Shown here: positions 1-6,138 of the stretch, one piece after another
Numbering within the stretch: position 1 is the first letter of the stretch
Layout of the letters: each line of letters opens with the position of its first letter
Assembly (NCBI GenBank): GCA_945946745.1
Contig: CAMEWZ010000033.1
Span: 1 to 13,012, forward strand
Direction: 5' to 3'
DNA from: an uncultured Clostridia bacterium
GTDB lineage: Bacteria; Bacillota; Clostridia; Oscillospirales; Oscillospiraceae
DNA length: 13,012 nucleotides
Position numbers and translations under genes: made by a program
Notes under the pieces: model-generated
What the model was told of the DNA's origin: nothing
Database searches by the model: none
Seen by the model: only the letters and a program-made list of their open reading frames with translations

Positions 1-51
1 AACAGAAAACATATTTAGCCTTTTTGGTAACTGCTTAAGTTGATGACATTG

Positions 52-193
52 CCCTTTGGGGAAGGTGGCCCGCCGTAAGGCGGGTCGGATGAGGTCAGCC
101 GCTCCCATTTCGCCATACCTGGTGTAAAAGAAACGCGTATGCTGCACCTCTTCCGTCAGCCCTTCGGGCTGACACCTTCCCCTTTGGGGAAGG
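52..193. repeat. Inverted pair of hairpin-rich intergenic repeats
   Basis: Two related modules face each other. The left one reads CCCTTTGGGG (52-61), then a perfect 6-bp hairpin CCCGCC-GTAA-GGCGGG (69-84), then CGGATGAGG (86-94). The right one, in the opposite orientation, reads CCTCTTCCG (147-155), then a 7-bp hairpin TCAGCCC-TTC-GGGCTGA (156-172), then a perfect 8-bp hairpin CCTTCCCC-TTT-GGGGAAGG (175-193). GGGGAAGGTG on the left pairs with CACCTTCCCC on the right, so the pair forms one large imperfect palindrome around a ~50-base core. The hairpin sequences differ while their pairing is kept. From memory, similar elements are scattered in Oscillospiraceae genomes. It could be a MITE/REP-like element or a bidirectional terminator. 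Confidence 0.7.
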
Positions 194-360
194 CTTTGGC
201 TGGTGCAACTAACTACAATTTCCCATTTCACACAGCAGTAACGATACCGAGCGGTACCCAAAGGTGTAACGAATACAACCCTGCCTGCGCACGCATTGAC
301 AGCGGCGGCACGCCGCCACGCATTGTCTGCGGCCACTGGCCGCATCTGGCAGATTTTCTA
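194..360. other. Non-coding leader region with a second GC-rich repeat cluster
   Basis: No gene with a ribosome site is visible here; short open frames lack start signals. The region contains a direct repeat, ACGCATTGACAGCGGC (291-306) and ACGCATTGTCTGCGGC (318-333), with two mismatches. Two hairpins lie between and after the copies: GCGGCG-GCA-CGCCGC near 302-316 and GCGGCCA-C-TGGCCGC near 329-343. It may be the rest of the mobile repeat to its left or a structured RNA end. Bases 1-51 show nothing recognisable. Confidence 0.5.
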
Positions 361-389
361 TTGCCAAATCCACCGGATTTTGGTATACT
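361..389 (+). promoter_or_regulatory. Strong extended -10 promoter of the E2-like/birA unit
   Basis: TTGCCA (361-366) is separated by exactly 17 bases from TATACT (384-389), and TGG directly before the -10 box gives an extended -10. The spacer contains an inverted repeat, AAATCC-ACC-GGATTT (366-380), which could be an operator. The predicted start of transcription, about base 396, falls almost on the first codon at 398. Confidence 0.75.
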
Positions 390-397
390 ATGTGTGT

Positions 398-1816
398 ATG
401 AAAAATAGGATTCATCTCTATGTCAGCCCCAAAAACGGGCTGACCTGGCTGATGGCGCTGTGCATGGTTGCTTCGGCAGTGGCCCGCATTATGTTTGCTG
501 GTTTGAAAGGGTCCGGCGAACCGAACCAGATGTGGAGCCAAATCATCCTGCCAATCGCGGCGACCGCACTTTATGCGCTTATCGCCCTGCTGGACGGCGA
601 AGAACGGCTGTATAAAACAGCGATCCCCGTCTGGCTTATGGCTCTTTATGGAGGGCTTTTGATCGGAACAGTTGTTGATAATCGGATCATCCTTTGGCTG
701 TTTTGGATCGCTCTGGTTTTCTTTGCCAGCCTGTATACCGATATCCTGGCTGGGCATCGAAGGCACGCCATCTTGTTCCTAATGCCTACCATCTGTGTCC
801 CCCTGGCATTTGTGCTGTATTGCTGCCGGGGAGCCTTGCTGGATGGCAATCTGCGTCCGCTGTGGCTTTGCCTGCCGGATCTTCTGATGCTGAGCGGCAT
901 ACTGCTGCTGTCCTTTGCCATCCGCATCCATCCAGTTGGGGAATACCATCCCACCTGGGGCGACCGTACCGACGGTCGGCGGCTTCGCTCCCTGCCGCCC
1001 ATGGCACAGGTTTCCCCCTACATCATGGTGACCAGAAACACCTCTACCAACTATTTTCAGGAGTCGCTGGAAATCACCCACGTGGATCGCTACATCCGGC
1101 AGAAGCGGCGGGAGGGCCTGACCAGCTTCGGGATCACCCATGTACTACTGGCCTGCTATGTCAGGGCTTTGTGCCGCTATCCGGGGCTGAACCGGTTCCT
1201 GGCGGGGCAGAAGGTTTACTCCCGGGGCAACGACATCCAGTACTGCATGACCATCAAAAAGGAAATGCGGGCGGATTCCCCGGACACCGTCATCAAAGTG
1301 CATTTGAAGCCCACCGACACCGCCGATGATGTGTACCACAAGCTCCAGACAGCGGTGGAGCTTGTGAAAAACACCCCCTTGGATTCCAATTTTGACAATA
1401 CCGCCGGAATTCTGACGCTGATCCCAGGAGTATTCCTAAAATTCGTGGTGTGGCTGCTGAAAACCCTGGATTATTTCGGGATGCTGCCGAAATTCCTGCT
1501 GGAGGTCAGCCCCTTCCATGGCTCCCTGTTCTTCACCTCCATGGGTTCTCTGGGCATCCCGCCCATCTACCACCACCTATATGATTTTGGCAATCTGCCA
1601 GTGTTTGGCTCTTTTGGCATGAAGCGTCGGGCCACCGAGGTGTTGGAGGACGGCAGTGTGGTTCAAAGAAAGTATGTGGATGTGAAATTCTGCCTGGATG
1701 AACGGATTGTGGATGGCTACTACTACGCTGCGTTTTTTAAGCATTACAAGCGGATTTTACAGCATCCCGAGGTTTTGGATCATCCCCCGGAGGAAGTGCT
1801 TCATGACATCGACTGA
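398..1816 (+). CDS. Six-helix membrane protein fused to an E2/CAT-like acyltransferase domain
   Basis: This 472-aa protein has six hydrophobic segments at about residues 15-35, 46-65, 75-93, 97-117, 124-143 and 155-175. They are followed by a cytoplasmic-looking domain (about 189-465) resembling the catalytic domain of 2-oxoacid dehydrogenase E2 subunits and chloramphenicol acetyltransferase. Recognisable parts are the SLFFTSMGSLG strand and the C-terminal DERIVDG. In the E2 consensus DHRxxDG the His is catalytic; here Glu435 stands in its place while Asp439-Gly440 are kept. There is no lipoyl or subunit-binding domain, so it is not a normal pyruvate dehydrogenase E2. The start at 398 has no Shine-Dalgarno and sits next to the predicted transcription start. 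The frame is open upstream to 296, but that stretch lies in repeats. The gene overlaps birA by 14 bases. The acyl substrate is unknown, and it may be a pseudoenzyme or scaffold. Confidence 0.82.
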   Translation: MKNRIHLYVSPKNGLTWLMALCMVASAVARIMFAGLKGSGEPNQMWSQIILPIAATALYALIALLDGEERLYKTAIPVWLMALYGGLLIGTVVDNRIILWLFWIALVFFASLYTDILAGHRRHAILFLMPTICVPLAFVLYCCRGALLDGNLRPLWLCLPDLLMLSGILLLSFAIRIHPVGEYHPTWGDRTDGRRLRSLPPMAQVSPYIMVTRNTSTNYFQESLEITHVDRYIRQKRREGLTSFGITHVLLACYVRALCRYPGLNRFLAGQKVYSRGNDIQYCMTIKKEMRADSPDTVIKVHLKPTDTADDVYHKLQTAVELVKNTPLDSNFDNTAGILTLIPGVFLKFVVWLLKTLDYFGMLPKFLLEVSPFHGSLFFTSMGSLGIPPIYHHLYDFGNLPVFGSFGMKRRATEVLEDGSVVQRKYVDVKFCLDERIVDGYYYAAFFKHYKRILQHPEVLDHPPEEVLHDID

Positions 1817-2606
1817 GATTCTTTCGTACCTGCCGGAGAGCTACCCCTGGCGGCGGGAATTTCACTACATAGACACCGTGGATTCCACCAATGACCGGCT
1901 CAAGGTTCTGGCAAGGCAGGGCGCGCCCCATGGCACGGTGCTCGTTGCCGGACAGCAGACCGGCGGCCATGGCCGTATGGGCAGAACCTTCCAGTCTCCC
2001 CAGGGCCTGGGCGTATACCTGAGCATCCTGCTGCGGCCGGACTGCCTGCCGGGGGAGCTGATGCACCTGACCTGTGCCACCGGGGTTGCCATGTGCGACG
2101 CCGTGGAGCGGGCGGCTGCCTTCCGTCCCGGCATCAAGTGGACAAACGATTTGGTATGGCAGCGGAAAAAGCTGGGGGGAATCCTTACAGAGCTGGGTCT
2201 CCGCACCACCGGCCATGTGGATTATGCCATTGTGGGCATCGGCATCAACTGCTGCCAGCAGGCGGCGGATTTTCCGCCGGAGCTGCGGGAAATGGCGGCT
2301 TCGCTGTCCATGGCGGCAGGGCGGCCAATTTCCCGGACGCGTCTGGCGGCGGCGATGATGCACTCGTTGGCCGTCATGGCAGATCATTTGCTTACCGGTA
2401 AGGACGTCATGCTGGAGCAATACCGCCGGGACTGCGTCACCATCGGCCAGGACATCTCCCTGGTACGGGGGGATGAGATCCGCTTCGGCCAGGCACTGGA
2501 TGTGGACGGGGAAGGGGCACTGGTAGTGGCTTTCCCGGACGGCCATGTGGAGGCGGTCAGCTCCGGAGAAGTCAGCGTCCGGGGCATATACGGCTATGTG
2601 GGATAG
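1803..2606 (+). CDS. birA: Biotin--[acetyl-CoA-carboxylase] ligase, monofunctional (no HTH)
   Basis: This 267-aa enzyme activates biotin with ATP to biotinyl-AMP and transfers it to the lysine of biotin carboxyl carrier proteins. The family signatures occur in order: DSTN (27-30), GGHGRMGRTF (54-63) for the GRGRxGRxW biotin/adenylate loop, KWTND (112-116), KKLGGIL (122-128) with the active-site lysine, then VGIGIN, and a C-terminal SH3-like segment (about 220-267). The first Arg of GRGRxGR is His56, and KWPND has Thr for Pro; both are mild variants. The N-terminal winged-helix of bifunctional BirA is absent, so it should not be a repressor. The start at 1803 follows GGAGG at 1789-1793 and overlaps the end of the upstream gene, implying translational coupling. 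A weak hairpin plus T-run at 2619-2635 may end the transcript. Confidence 0.93.
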   Translation: MTSTEILSYLPESYPWRREFHYIDTVDSTNDRLKVLARQGAPHGTVLVAGQQTGGHGRMGRTFQSPQGLGVYLSILLRPDCLPGELMHLTCATGVAMCDAVERAAAFRPGIKWTNDLVWQRKKLGGILTELGLRTTGHVDYAIVGIGINCCQQAADFPPELREMAASLSMAAGRPISRTRLAAAMMHSLAVMADHLLTGKDVMLEQYRRDCVTIGQDISLVRGDEIRFGQALDVDGEGALVVAFPDGHVEAVSSGEVSVRGIYGYVG

Positions 2607-2655
2607 GCATCGAACTGGAAAATGTGACATTTTTTCAAAATTTGTAAAATATTTA

Positions 2656-2684
2656 TTGCTTTTTCTCCCAGTCTTGGTTATACT
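2656..2684 (+). promoter_or_regulatory. Promoter of the small CPCCC protein
   Basis: TTGCTT (2656-2661), a 17-base spacer and TATACT (2679-2684) lie in an AT-rich intergenic stretch. The implied 5' leader is about 30 bases and carries TTTGGAGG. Confidence 0.65.
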
Positions 2685-2722
2685 ATATAAAGCAAACTAG
2701 AAATACTTTGGAGGTCAAGCAT

Positions 2723-3043
2723 ATGAAAGTATTGAACACGGTTGTGAAGCTTCTGACCGCGCTGGCCGCTGTTGCCGGTGCCGTTTACATCGTTGCCACC
2801 TACGGTGAGCAGATCGTTGCCTGGGCAAAAAAGACCCTGGCCGCACTGCCCAAGTGCCCCTGCTGCTGTGGCGATGCCGAGGCGACTGAGGAAGCCGAGC
2901 AGGCCCCTGCCGCTGAGGAGCCGCCTGTGGAAGAAGCAGCTCCCGCCGCTGAGGAAGTGCAGGACGTGCCGGAGGAGCCGGCGCCCGAGGTTGTCGTGTC
3001 CGAGCATGAGCCTGTGGCTGAGGACAAGGACTTCGCGGAATAA
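2723..3043 (+). CDS. Small membrane-anchored Cys-cluster protein with acidic Pro/Glu/Ala tail
   Basis: This 106-aa protein is of unknown function. One hydrophobic segment (about residues 8-27) is followed by a short amphipathic stretch and KCPCCCG (44-50), four cysteines within five residues. The rest (51-106) is almost wholly Glu, Ala, Pro, Val and Asp, so it is strongly acidic and probably disordered. The ATG at 2723 lies 8 bases after GGAGG (2710-2714); a TTG at 2708 in the same frame is part of that ribosome site and is rejected as start. The gene has its own promoter and terminator, so it is monocistronic. The cysteines could bind metal, form disulfides or be acylated; none can be decided from sequence. 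The repetitive tail codons (GAG, GCC, CCG) are consistent with real low-complexity coding sequence. Confidence 0.82.
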   Translation: MKVLNTVVKLLTALAAVAGAVYIVATYGEQIVAWAKKTLAALPKCPCCCGDAEATEEAEQAPAAEEPPVEEAAPAAEEVQDVPEEPAPEVVVSEHEPVAEDKDFAE

Positions 3044-3055
3044 GCAAACAGAAGC

Positions 3056-3097
3056 AATGCCCAGAATGGCAGATCGCCATTCTGGGCATTCTTTTTT
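3056..3097 (+). terminator. Intrinsic terminator after the CPCCC protein gene
   Basis: A perfect 15-bp stem, AATGCCCAGAATGGC (3056-3070) and its complement (3076-3090), has a 5-base loop AGATC and is followed by CTTTTTT (3091-3097). It begins 12 bases after the stop codon and ends just before the next promoter. Confidence 0.95.
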
Positions 3098-3108
3098 GTA
3101 AAGTGCGC

Positions 3109-3137
3109 TTGACATTTTTTGCAAAGCGTGCTATGCT
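3109..3137 (+). promoter_or_regulatory. Promoter of the small XRE regulator unit
   Basis: A perfect TTGACA (3109-3114), a 17-base spacer and TATGCT (3132-3137), with TGC directly upstream forming an extended -10. Transcription should start near 3144, leaving a leader of about 60 bases. Confidence 0.85.
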
Positions 3138-3145
3138 TTTACTGT

Positions 3146-3157
3146 AAAGTTAACTTT
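3146..3157. promoter_or_regulatory. 12-bp palindromic operator candidate
   Basis: AAAGTTAACTTT is a perfect palindrome starting 2-3 bases after the predicted transcription start. A looser inverted repeat, AAAGC (3123-3127) and GCTTT (3135-3139), overlaps the -10 box. The likely ligand is the XRE protein encoded 50 bases downstream, which would then repress its own gene. This is inferred from position and symmetry only. Confidence 0.6.
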
Positions 3158-3204
3158 GCATTTTCCCTTCACGGACGCGTGATCGGAAAGAAAAGGAGTC
3201 CTGT

Positions 3205-3408
3205 ATGAAAACAAACATCCGTGCCCTTCGCAAGGAGCGCAAGCTATCTCAGGAGGAACTGGCGGATGCCGTGGGCACTACCCGGCAGACCATCACCTCT
3301 ATCGAGGTCGGTAAGTATACCGCCTCCCTGCCCTTGGCCTACAAAATCGCCCATTATTTTGGATTAACCATTGAAGAAGTCTTTGATTTCTCAGGTTTGG
3401 AGGAATAA
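3205..3408 (+). CDS. Small XRE-family HTH repressor
   Basis: This 67-aa protein is essentially a single Cro/C1-type helix-turn-helix. The fold spans about residues 5-60, with LSQEELADAVGTTRQTIT as the HTH core and SIEVGKY after the recognition helix. No ligand or dimerisation domain is added. AGGAG at 3194-3198 precedes the ATG by a normal distance. The stop is two bases before the next start, so the two genes are co-transcribed and probably coupled. In such pairs the regulator usually controls its own operon; the palindrome at the promoter fits this. The cue is unknown. Confidence 0.92.
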   Translation: MKTNIRALRKERKLSQEELADAVGTTRQTITSIEVGKYTASLPLAYKIAHYFGLTIEEVFDFSGLEE

Positions 3409-3410
3409 TC

Positions 3411-3878
3411 ATGAAAAAGTATAAAGAAACATTGAAAATACAGAGCATTGTTCTGGCAATCGCCTGTCTCGCCCTGCTGGGGATCTGTATTCTGGGCTTT
3501 GCCGCCGAGGCGGGATTGGTGGCCCTTACTCCCTCCGGGGACAGCCGTTGGCAGTCTCAGTGGCGGGGCTTTCTCAGCGGCGCTTCCTTCGGCGTACTGG
3601 CGCTGATGGTGTTCGGGCTGGTGCGCAATCTGCTGGCCCTAAAGGATGAGAAGAAGCTGAAAAAGCTGTACATCCAGGAACACGATGAACGCGCCATCCA
3701 GCTCTGGACGGCAGCCCGGGCCGCCGGATGCCAGGTATTCCTCATTCTGGGCCTGGCGGCGATTATCGTGTCCGGATATTTCAGCGCCACCGTCAGCTTG
3801 ACGATCCTGGCCTGTGTTCTGAGCCTTAGCCTCATCAGCGTCGGCTTCAAGGTGTACTACTTCCACAAGGGGGCATAA
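3411..3878 (+). CDS. Small multi-helix membrane protein partnered with the XRE repressor
   Basis: This 155-aa protein has four predicted membrane segments at about residues 11-33, 50-72, 105-124 and 127-147. A charged cytoplasmic-looking loop in the middle (about 74-98) includes DEKKLKKLYIQEHDER. I recall similar proteins next to short XRE genes in many Clostridia, where they are annotated as hypothetical membrane proteins; I do not know a function. GGAGG inside the 3' end of the repressor gene serves its ATG. It may be the sensor or the effector of the repressor. The downstream 53 bases before the convergent gene show no convincing terminator. Confidence 0.82.
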   Translation: MKKYKETLKIQSIVLAIACLALLGICILGFAAEAGLVALTPSGDSRWQSQWRGFLSGASFGVLALMVFGLVRNLLALKDEKKLKKLYIQEHDERAIQLWTAARAAGCQVFLILGLAAIIVSGYFSATVSLTILACVLSLSLISVGFKVYYFHKGA

Positions 3879-3931
3879 ACGATCGTGTTTGCAAAGCTTC
3901 CCGCAATGGTAAAAAGGGAACGGGCGCAAGT

Positions 3932-4396
3932 TTACGACTGCTTCCTTGTCCTGCGTGCCCGCTCCACAACCAGAGGAATCACGCACAGCACAAGGACAAC
4001 TCCGGAGCCCGCCACCAGATTCCCAACGCGCTTTTTTCCCGCGACAGGCTCCGTGTTCAGTGTGCTGTCCGAGGGCTTGGCGGAATTGTAGGAAACGGTG
4101 ACTTCGGAGCCAACCTTTCTGGGGGAACCCCAGTGCTCCTCGCAGGTGTAGGTTGTTCCGTCCACTTGATACTCCACCTTAATTAGGAAATTCAGATTGG
4201 GCCCGCCGTTTTGCAGTGCGGCCCTTGATCTGTCGGTTTTATCCACGCAGGCCACCACCACACCCTGGGTCTGCCGGTCAAACCGTTCCGGGTTCTGATC
4301 CAACAGATGAGAAAACATGCCGATCACAAACATACAGATTGCGGGAAATAGCAGATAGAGGCTGATGGTACGATAGGTTTTCCAAAATGTATCCAT
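3932..4396 (-). CDS. DUF3592-like two-helix membrane protein
   Basis: This 154-aa protein has membrane helices at about residues 11-31 and 126-145 bracketing a small beta-rich domain (about 43-115). The pattern there, TQGVVVAC...IKVEYQVDGTTY...KVGSEVTVSYN, resembles DUF3592-type domains (usually a V-x-Y-x-VDG strand and a VG-x-x-V-x-V-x-Y strand). The short cytoplasmic end is ERARRTRKQS. It is the last gene of the six-gene operon, 14 bases after its upstream neighbour, with an AAAGGA ribosome site. It looks like a smaller relative of the protein encoded just upstream, suggesting duplication or partner subunits. Function unknown. Confidence 0.78.
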   Translation of the reverse strand: MDTFWKTYRTISLYLLFPAICMFVIGMFSHLLDQNPERFDRQTQGVVVACVDKTDRSRAALQNGGPNLNFLIKVEYQVDGTTYTCEEHWGSPRKVGSEVTVSYNSAKPSDSTLNTEPVAGKKRVGNLVAGSGVVLVLCVIPLVVERARRTRKQS

Positions 4397-4410
4397 ATCC
4401 GTTTTTCCTT

Positions 4411-5499
4411 TCAGCTTCCACAGTCGGTGATGACCATTTCCCCGTTTTCCACCGTGATGCGGCTGCTGCGGATGGTATCGTGGCTGTAGAAGTCCCCGTA
4501 GGTGTATCGGATGACATAGCCGTCCGGCTGCTTTTCAATGGACAGCACCTCATAGGCGCCCTCAATAACCCCAGTGATGATTTCATCCCCTGCATACAAG
4601 GTCAGTTCCGTTATTGCGCGCGCTTCGTCTCCATTGTCCACAAACTTCATCAGCAGCTGGGTATCGTCACCATACCATTGGGCTGCTTCCGCAGCCATTG
4701 CGTGCAGGGAATCACACACAGCGCTGAGCCGGTTTTCCCCCAGCTCGTAGTCCTGTCCGTTGTAACAGAAATAGCTGTGAGGAAGGAAGCCGAAGGTAAA
4801 GGTTTCCTCGCCAAAGACAAAGCAGTATTCCTCATACCGATATTGCACCATATCCACCTGGCAGCCCACCTTGGAAACCTGCGCGTTCAGAATCGTATTC
4901 AGAACCTTCTTCGCTTCGCCGGGATCCTCGAGGGTGATGCGGAAGGTATCGGGGGCGCCGATGGACTCGGTAAAGATCAGCTTATCCGGCTGCTTTTCCG
5001 CCAGCGCCGAAAGTTCCGGGCTGAATTGACCGATGGTGGTTGTGTTCAAGGGCAAATTATCCGATTCCTCTGCGCGGGAAAGGGCAAACACAAATACGCC
5101 GAGAGAAATGAGCATCCAGATCAAGCTGCGTTTCAAGGTGCGCTTCGCGGATTCCAAGTCTTTGCGCATGGTAGGGTCTTCCGTGATGATGAACCGCTCC
5201 GGATCTTCTGGGTCATACCAGAGAGGAAGCTGGTTTCCGACAGGCGTTTTGAAGTGGAAGCCATCCACATTCTCCACAGGAACCATAGCCTTGTGTTCAA
5301 CACCGTCAACGGTATAGGCAATCTCAAACCACTGGCCAGCACTTCGTCCAGTTTTTTCCTTCACCTGCAAGAGGGTAGCCGTACCTTTCTGGGTGCAATG
5401 ATTCCCTATCCGGTAGCTGATGACCGCAAAAATACTGCCAAGAAAGCGGAGTAGGGATAGGGCGCAAATCGCAACCGCTATGTAATATAAAACCTTCAT
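4411..5499 (-). CDS. Membrane protein with DUF3592-like domain and a long unassigned C-terminal domain
   Basis: This 362-aa protein starts with a membrane helix (about 3-28). A DUF3592-like domain follows (about 37-108: GTATLLQVKEKTG, FEIAYTVDGVEH, VGNQLPLWYDPEDPE). A basic stretch RKDLESAKRTLKR leads into a second helix (about 123-142), and a ~215-residue C-terminal region is unassigned. By the positive-inside rule the basic stretch is cytoplasmic, which would place the C-terminal region outside; this conflicts with an outside DUF3592 domain, so topology is open. The C-terminal region ends with beta-rich repeats around TYGDFYSHDTIRSSRITVENG, like small lipoprotein domains. GGAGGG stands before the ATG; the gene follows the lipoprotein gene by 24 bases. 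Confidence 0.78.
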   Translation of the reverse strand: MKVLYYIAVAICALSLLRFLGSIFAVISYRIGNHCTQKGTATLLQVKEKTGRSAGQWFEIAYTVDGVEHKAMVPVENVDGFHFKTPVGNQLPLWYDPEDPERFIITEDPTMRKDLESAKRTLKRSLIWMLISLGVFVFALSRAEESDNLPLNTTTIGQFSPELSALAEKQPDKLIFTESIGAPDTFRITLEDPGEAKKVLNTILNAQVSKVGCQVDMVQYRYEEYCFVFGEETFTFGFLPHSYFCYNGQDYELGENRLSAVCDSLHAMAAEAAQWYGDDTQLLMKFVDNGDEARAITELTLYAGDEIITGVIEGAYEVLSIEKQPDGYVIRYTYGDFYSHDTIRSSRITVENGEMVITDCGS

Positions 5500-5523
5500 A
5501 TTGCCCTCCCAAAGAAACCGCCG

Positions 5524-6123
5524 CTATTTCGGATAAACCATCGGGGGCAGGAGCACATAGTCTCCGGTCAGAAGGTTGTTGTCCGGCCCGCCTGCCAGAG
5601 TGCTCTCGTTGCGCTTTACCTCCATAAATACAATGTTCTCATAGCTGAACCAGAAATGAAGATATTCAAACCAATCGGAAATGTCATTTCCCTTTGCGTC
5701 CTTCACCGTGCGGATGGTCAACTCCTGGGCACAGGGTGCGTCCCAGTCGGGATACAGGGTGTAAACCACCTCCTCGTATTCCGTGCTGTCGGAGCGGAAC
5801 ATGCAGTGTAGGTAGAATTCCCCGTCAAAGGTAATCCAGTATTTGGGCTGTTTATTCTCCATGTAAACGTAGTCGCTCCACCAGTCCCAGCCCTGGGTAT
5901 GATACCGATTCTCCGTGGTCGCGGTGGGTTCTGTGGTCACTTCCTCCGTATACGCTTCTTCGGTCATAACGGTGGCTTCCGTCGCAACCGCGGCGGTAGT
6001 CTCCGGGGCTTCGGTGAAGACTTCCGCCGCTGCCGCGCTGGTTTCCGGCATGGATTCCGCCCCGCCGCAGGCAGAAAGCAGCAGGCATCCCACCAAAGCA
6101 ATCAGTACGATTCGCAATTTCAT
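5524..6123 (-). CDS. Lipoprotein with Thr/Glu-rich linker
   Basis: This 199-aa protein has a type II signal peptide: MKLR, a hydrophobic core, and lipobox LSAC with the lipidated Cys19. A low-complexity linker rich in Thr, Glu and Ala (about 20-73) probably spans the wall. A compact domain follows (about 74-199) rich in Trp, Tyr and Phe, with GWDWWSDYVYM and WITFDGEFYLHCMF. No family was recognised. Two in-frame ATGs exist, at 6129 and 6123. AGGAGG is only 2-3 bases from the first but 8 from the second, so 6123 is chosen. It lies between the zinc-ribbon gene and the DUF3592-like genes and is probably the exported, surface-exposed member of the operon. Confidence 0.83.
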   Translation of the reverse strand: MKLRIVLIALVGCLLLSACGGAESMPETSAAAAEVFTEAPETTAAVATEATVMTEEAYTEEVTTEPTATTENRYHTQGWDWWSDYVYMENKQPKYWITFDGEFYLHCMFRSDSTEYEEVVYTLYPDWDAPCAQELTIRTVKDAKGNDISDWFEYLHFWFSYENIVFMEVKRNESTLAGGPDNNLLTGDYVLLPPMVYPK

Positions 6124-6138
6124 ATCCATATCCTCCTT

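Noticed and set aside
296..397. Upstream extension of the E2-like reading frame
   Set aside because: It is in frame, but it lies upstream of the strong promoter and inside GC-rich repeats, with no ribosome site; the encoded residues are not membrane- or domain-like.
139..408. Short open frame of 89 codons on the plus strand
   Set aside because: It runs through the hairpin repeats and has no ribosome site or family features.
1737..2630. Open frame of 297 codons on the minus strand
   Set aside because: It is antisense to birA, whose family motifs are clear. The reverse translation has no recognisable motif.
3879..3931. Possible terminator between convergent genes
   Set aside because: Only short stems (TTCCC/GGGAA, AAAC/GTTT) with large loops and no T-run are present on either strand.
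4387..5454. Long open frame (355 codons) on the plus strand
   Set aside because: It is antisense to the DUF3592-like gene, which has a ribosome site, membrane helices and operon spacing. The plus-strand translation looks like shadow coding with no domain.
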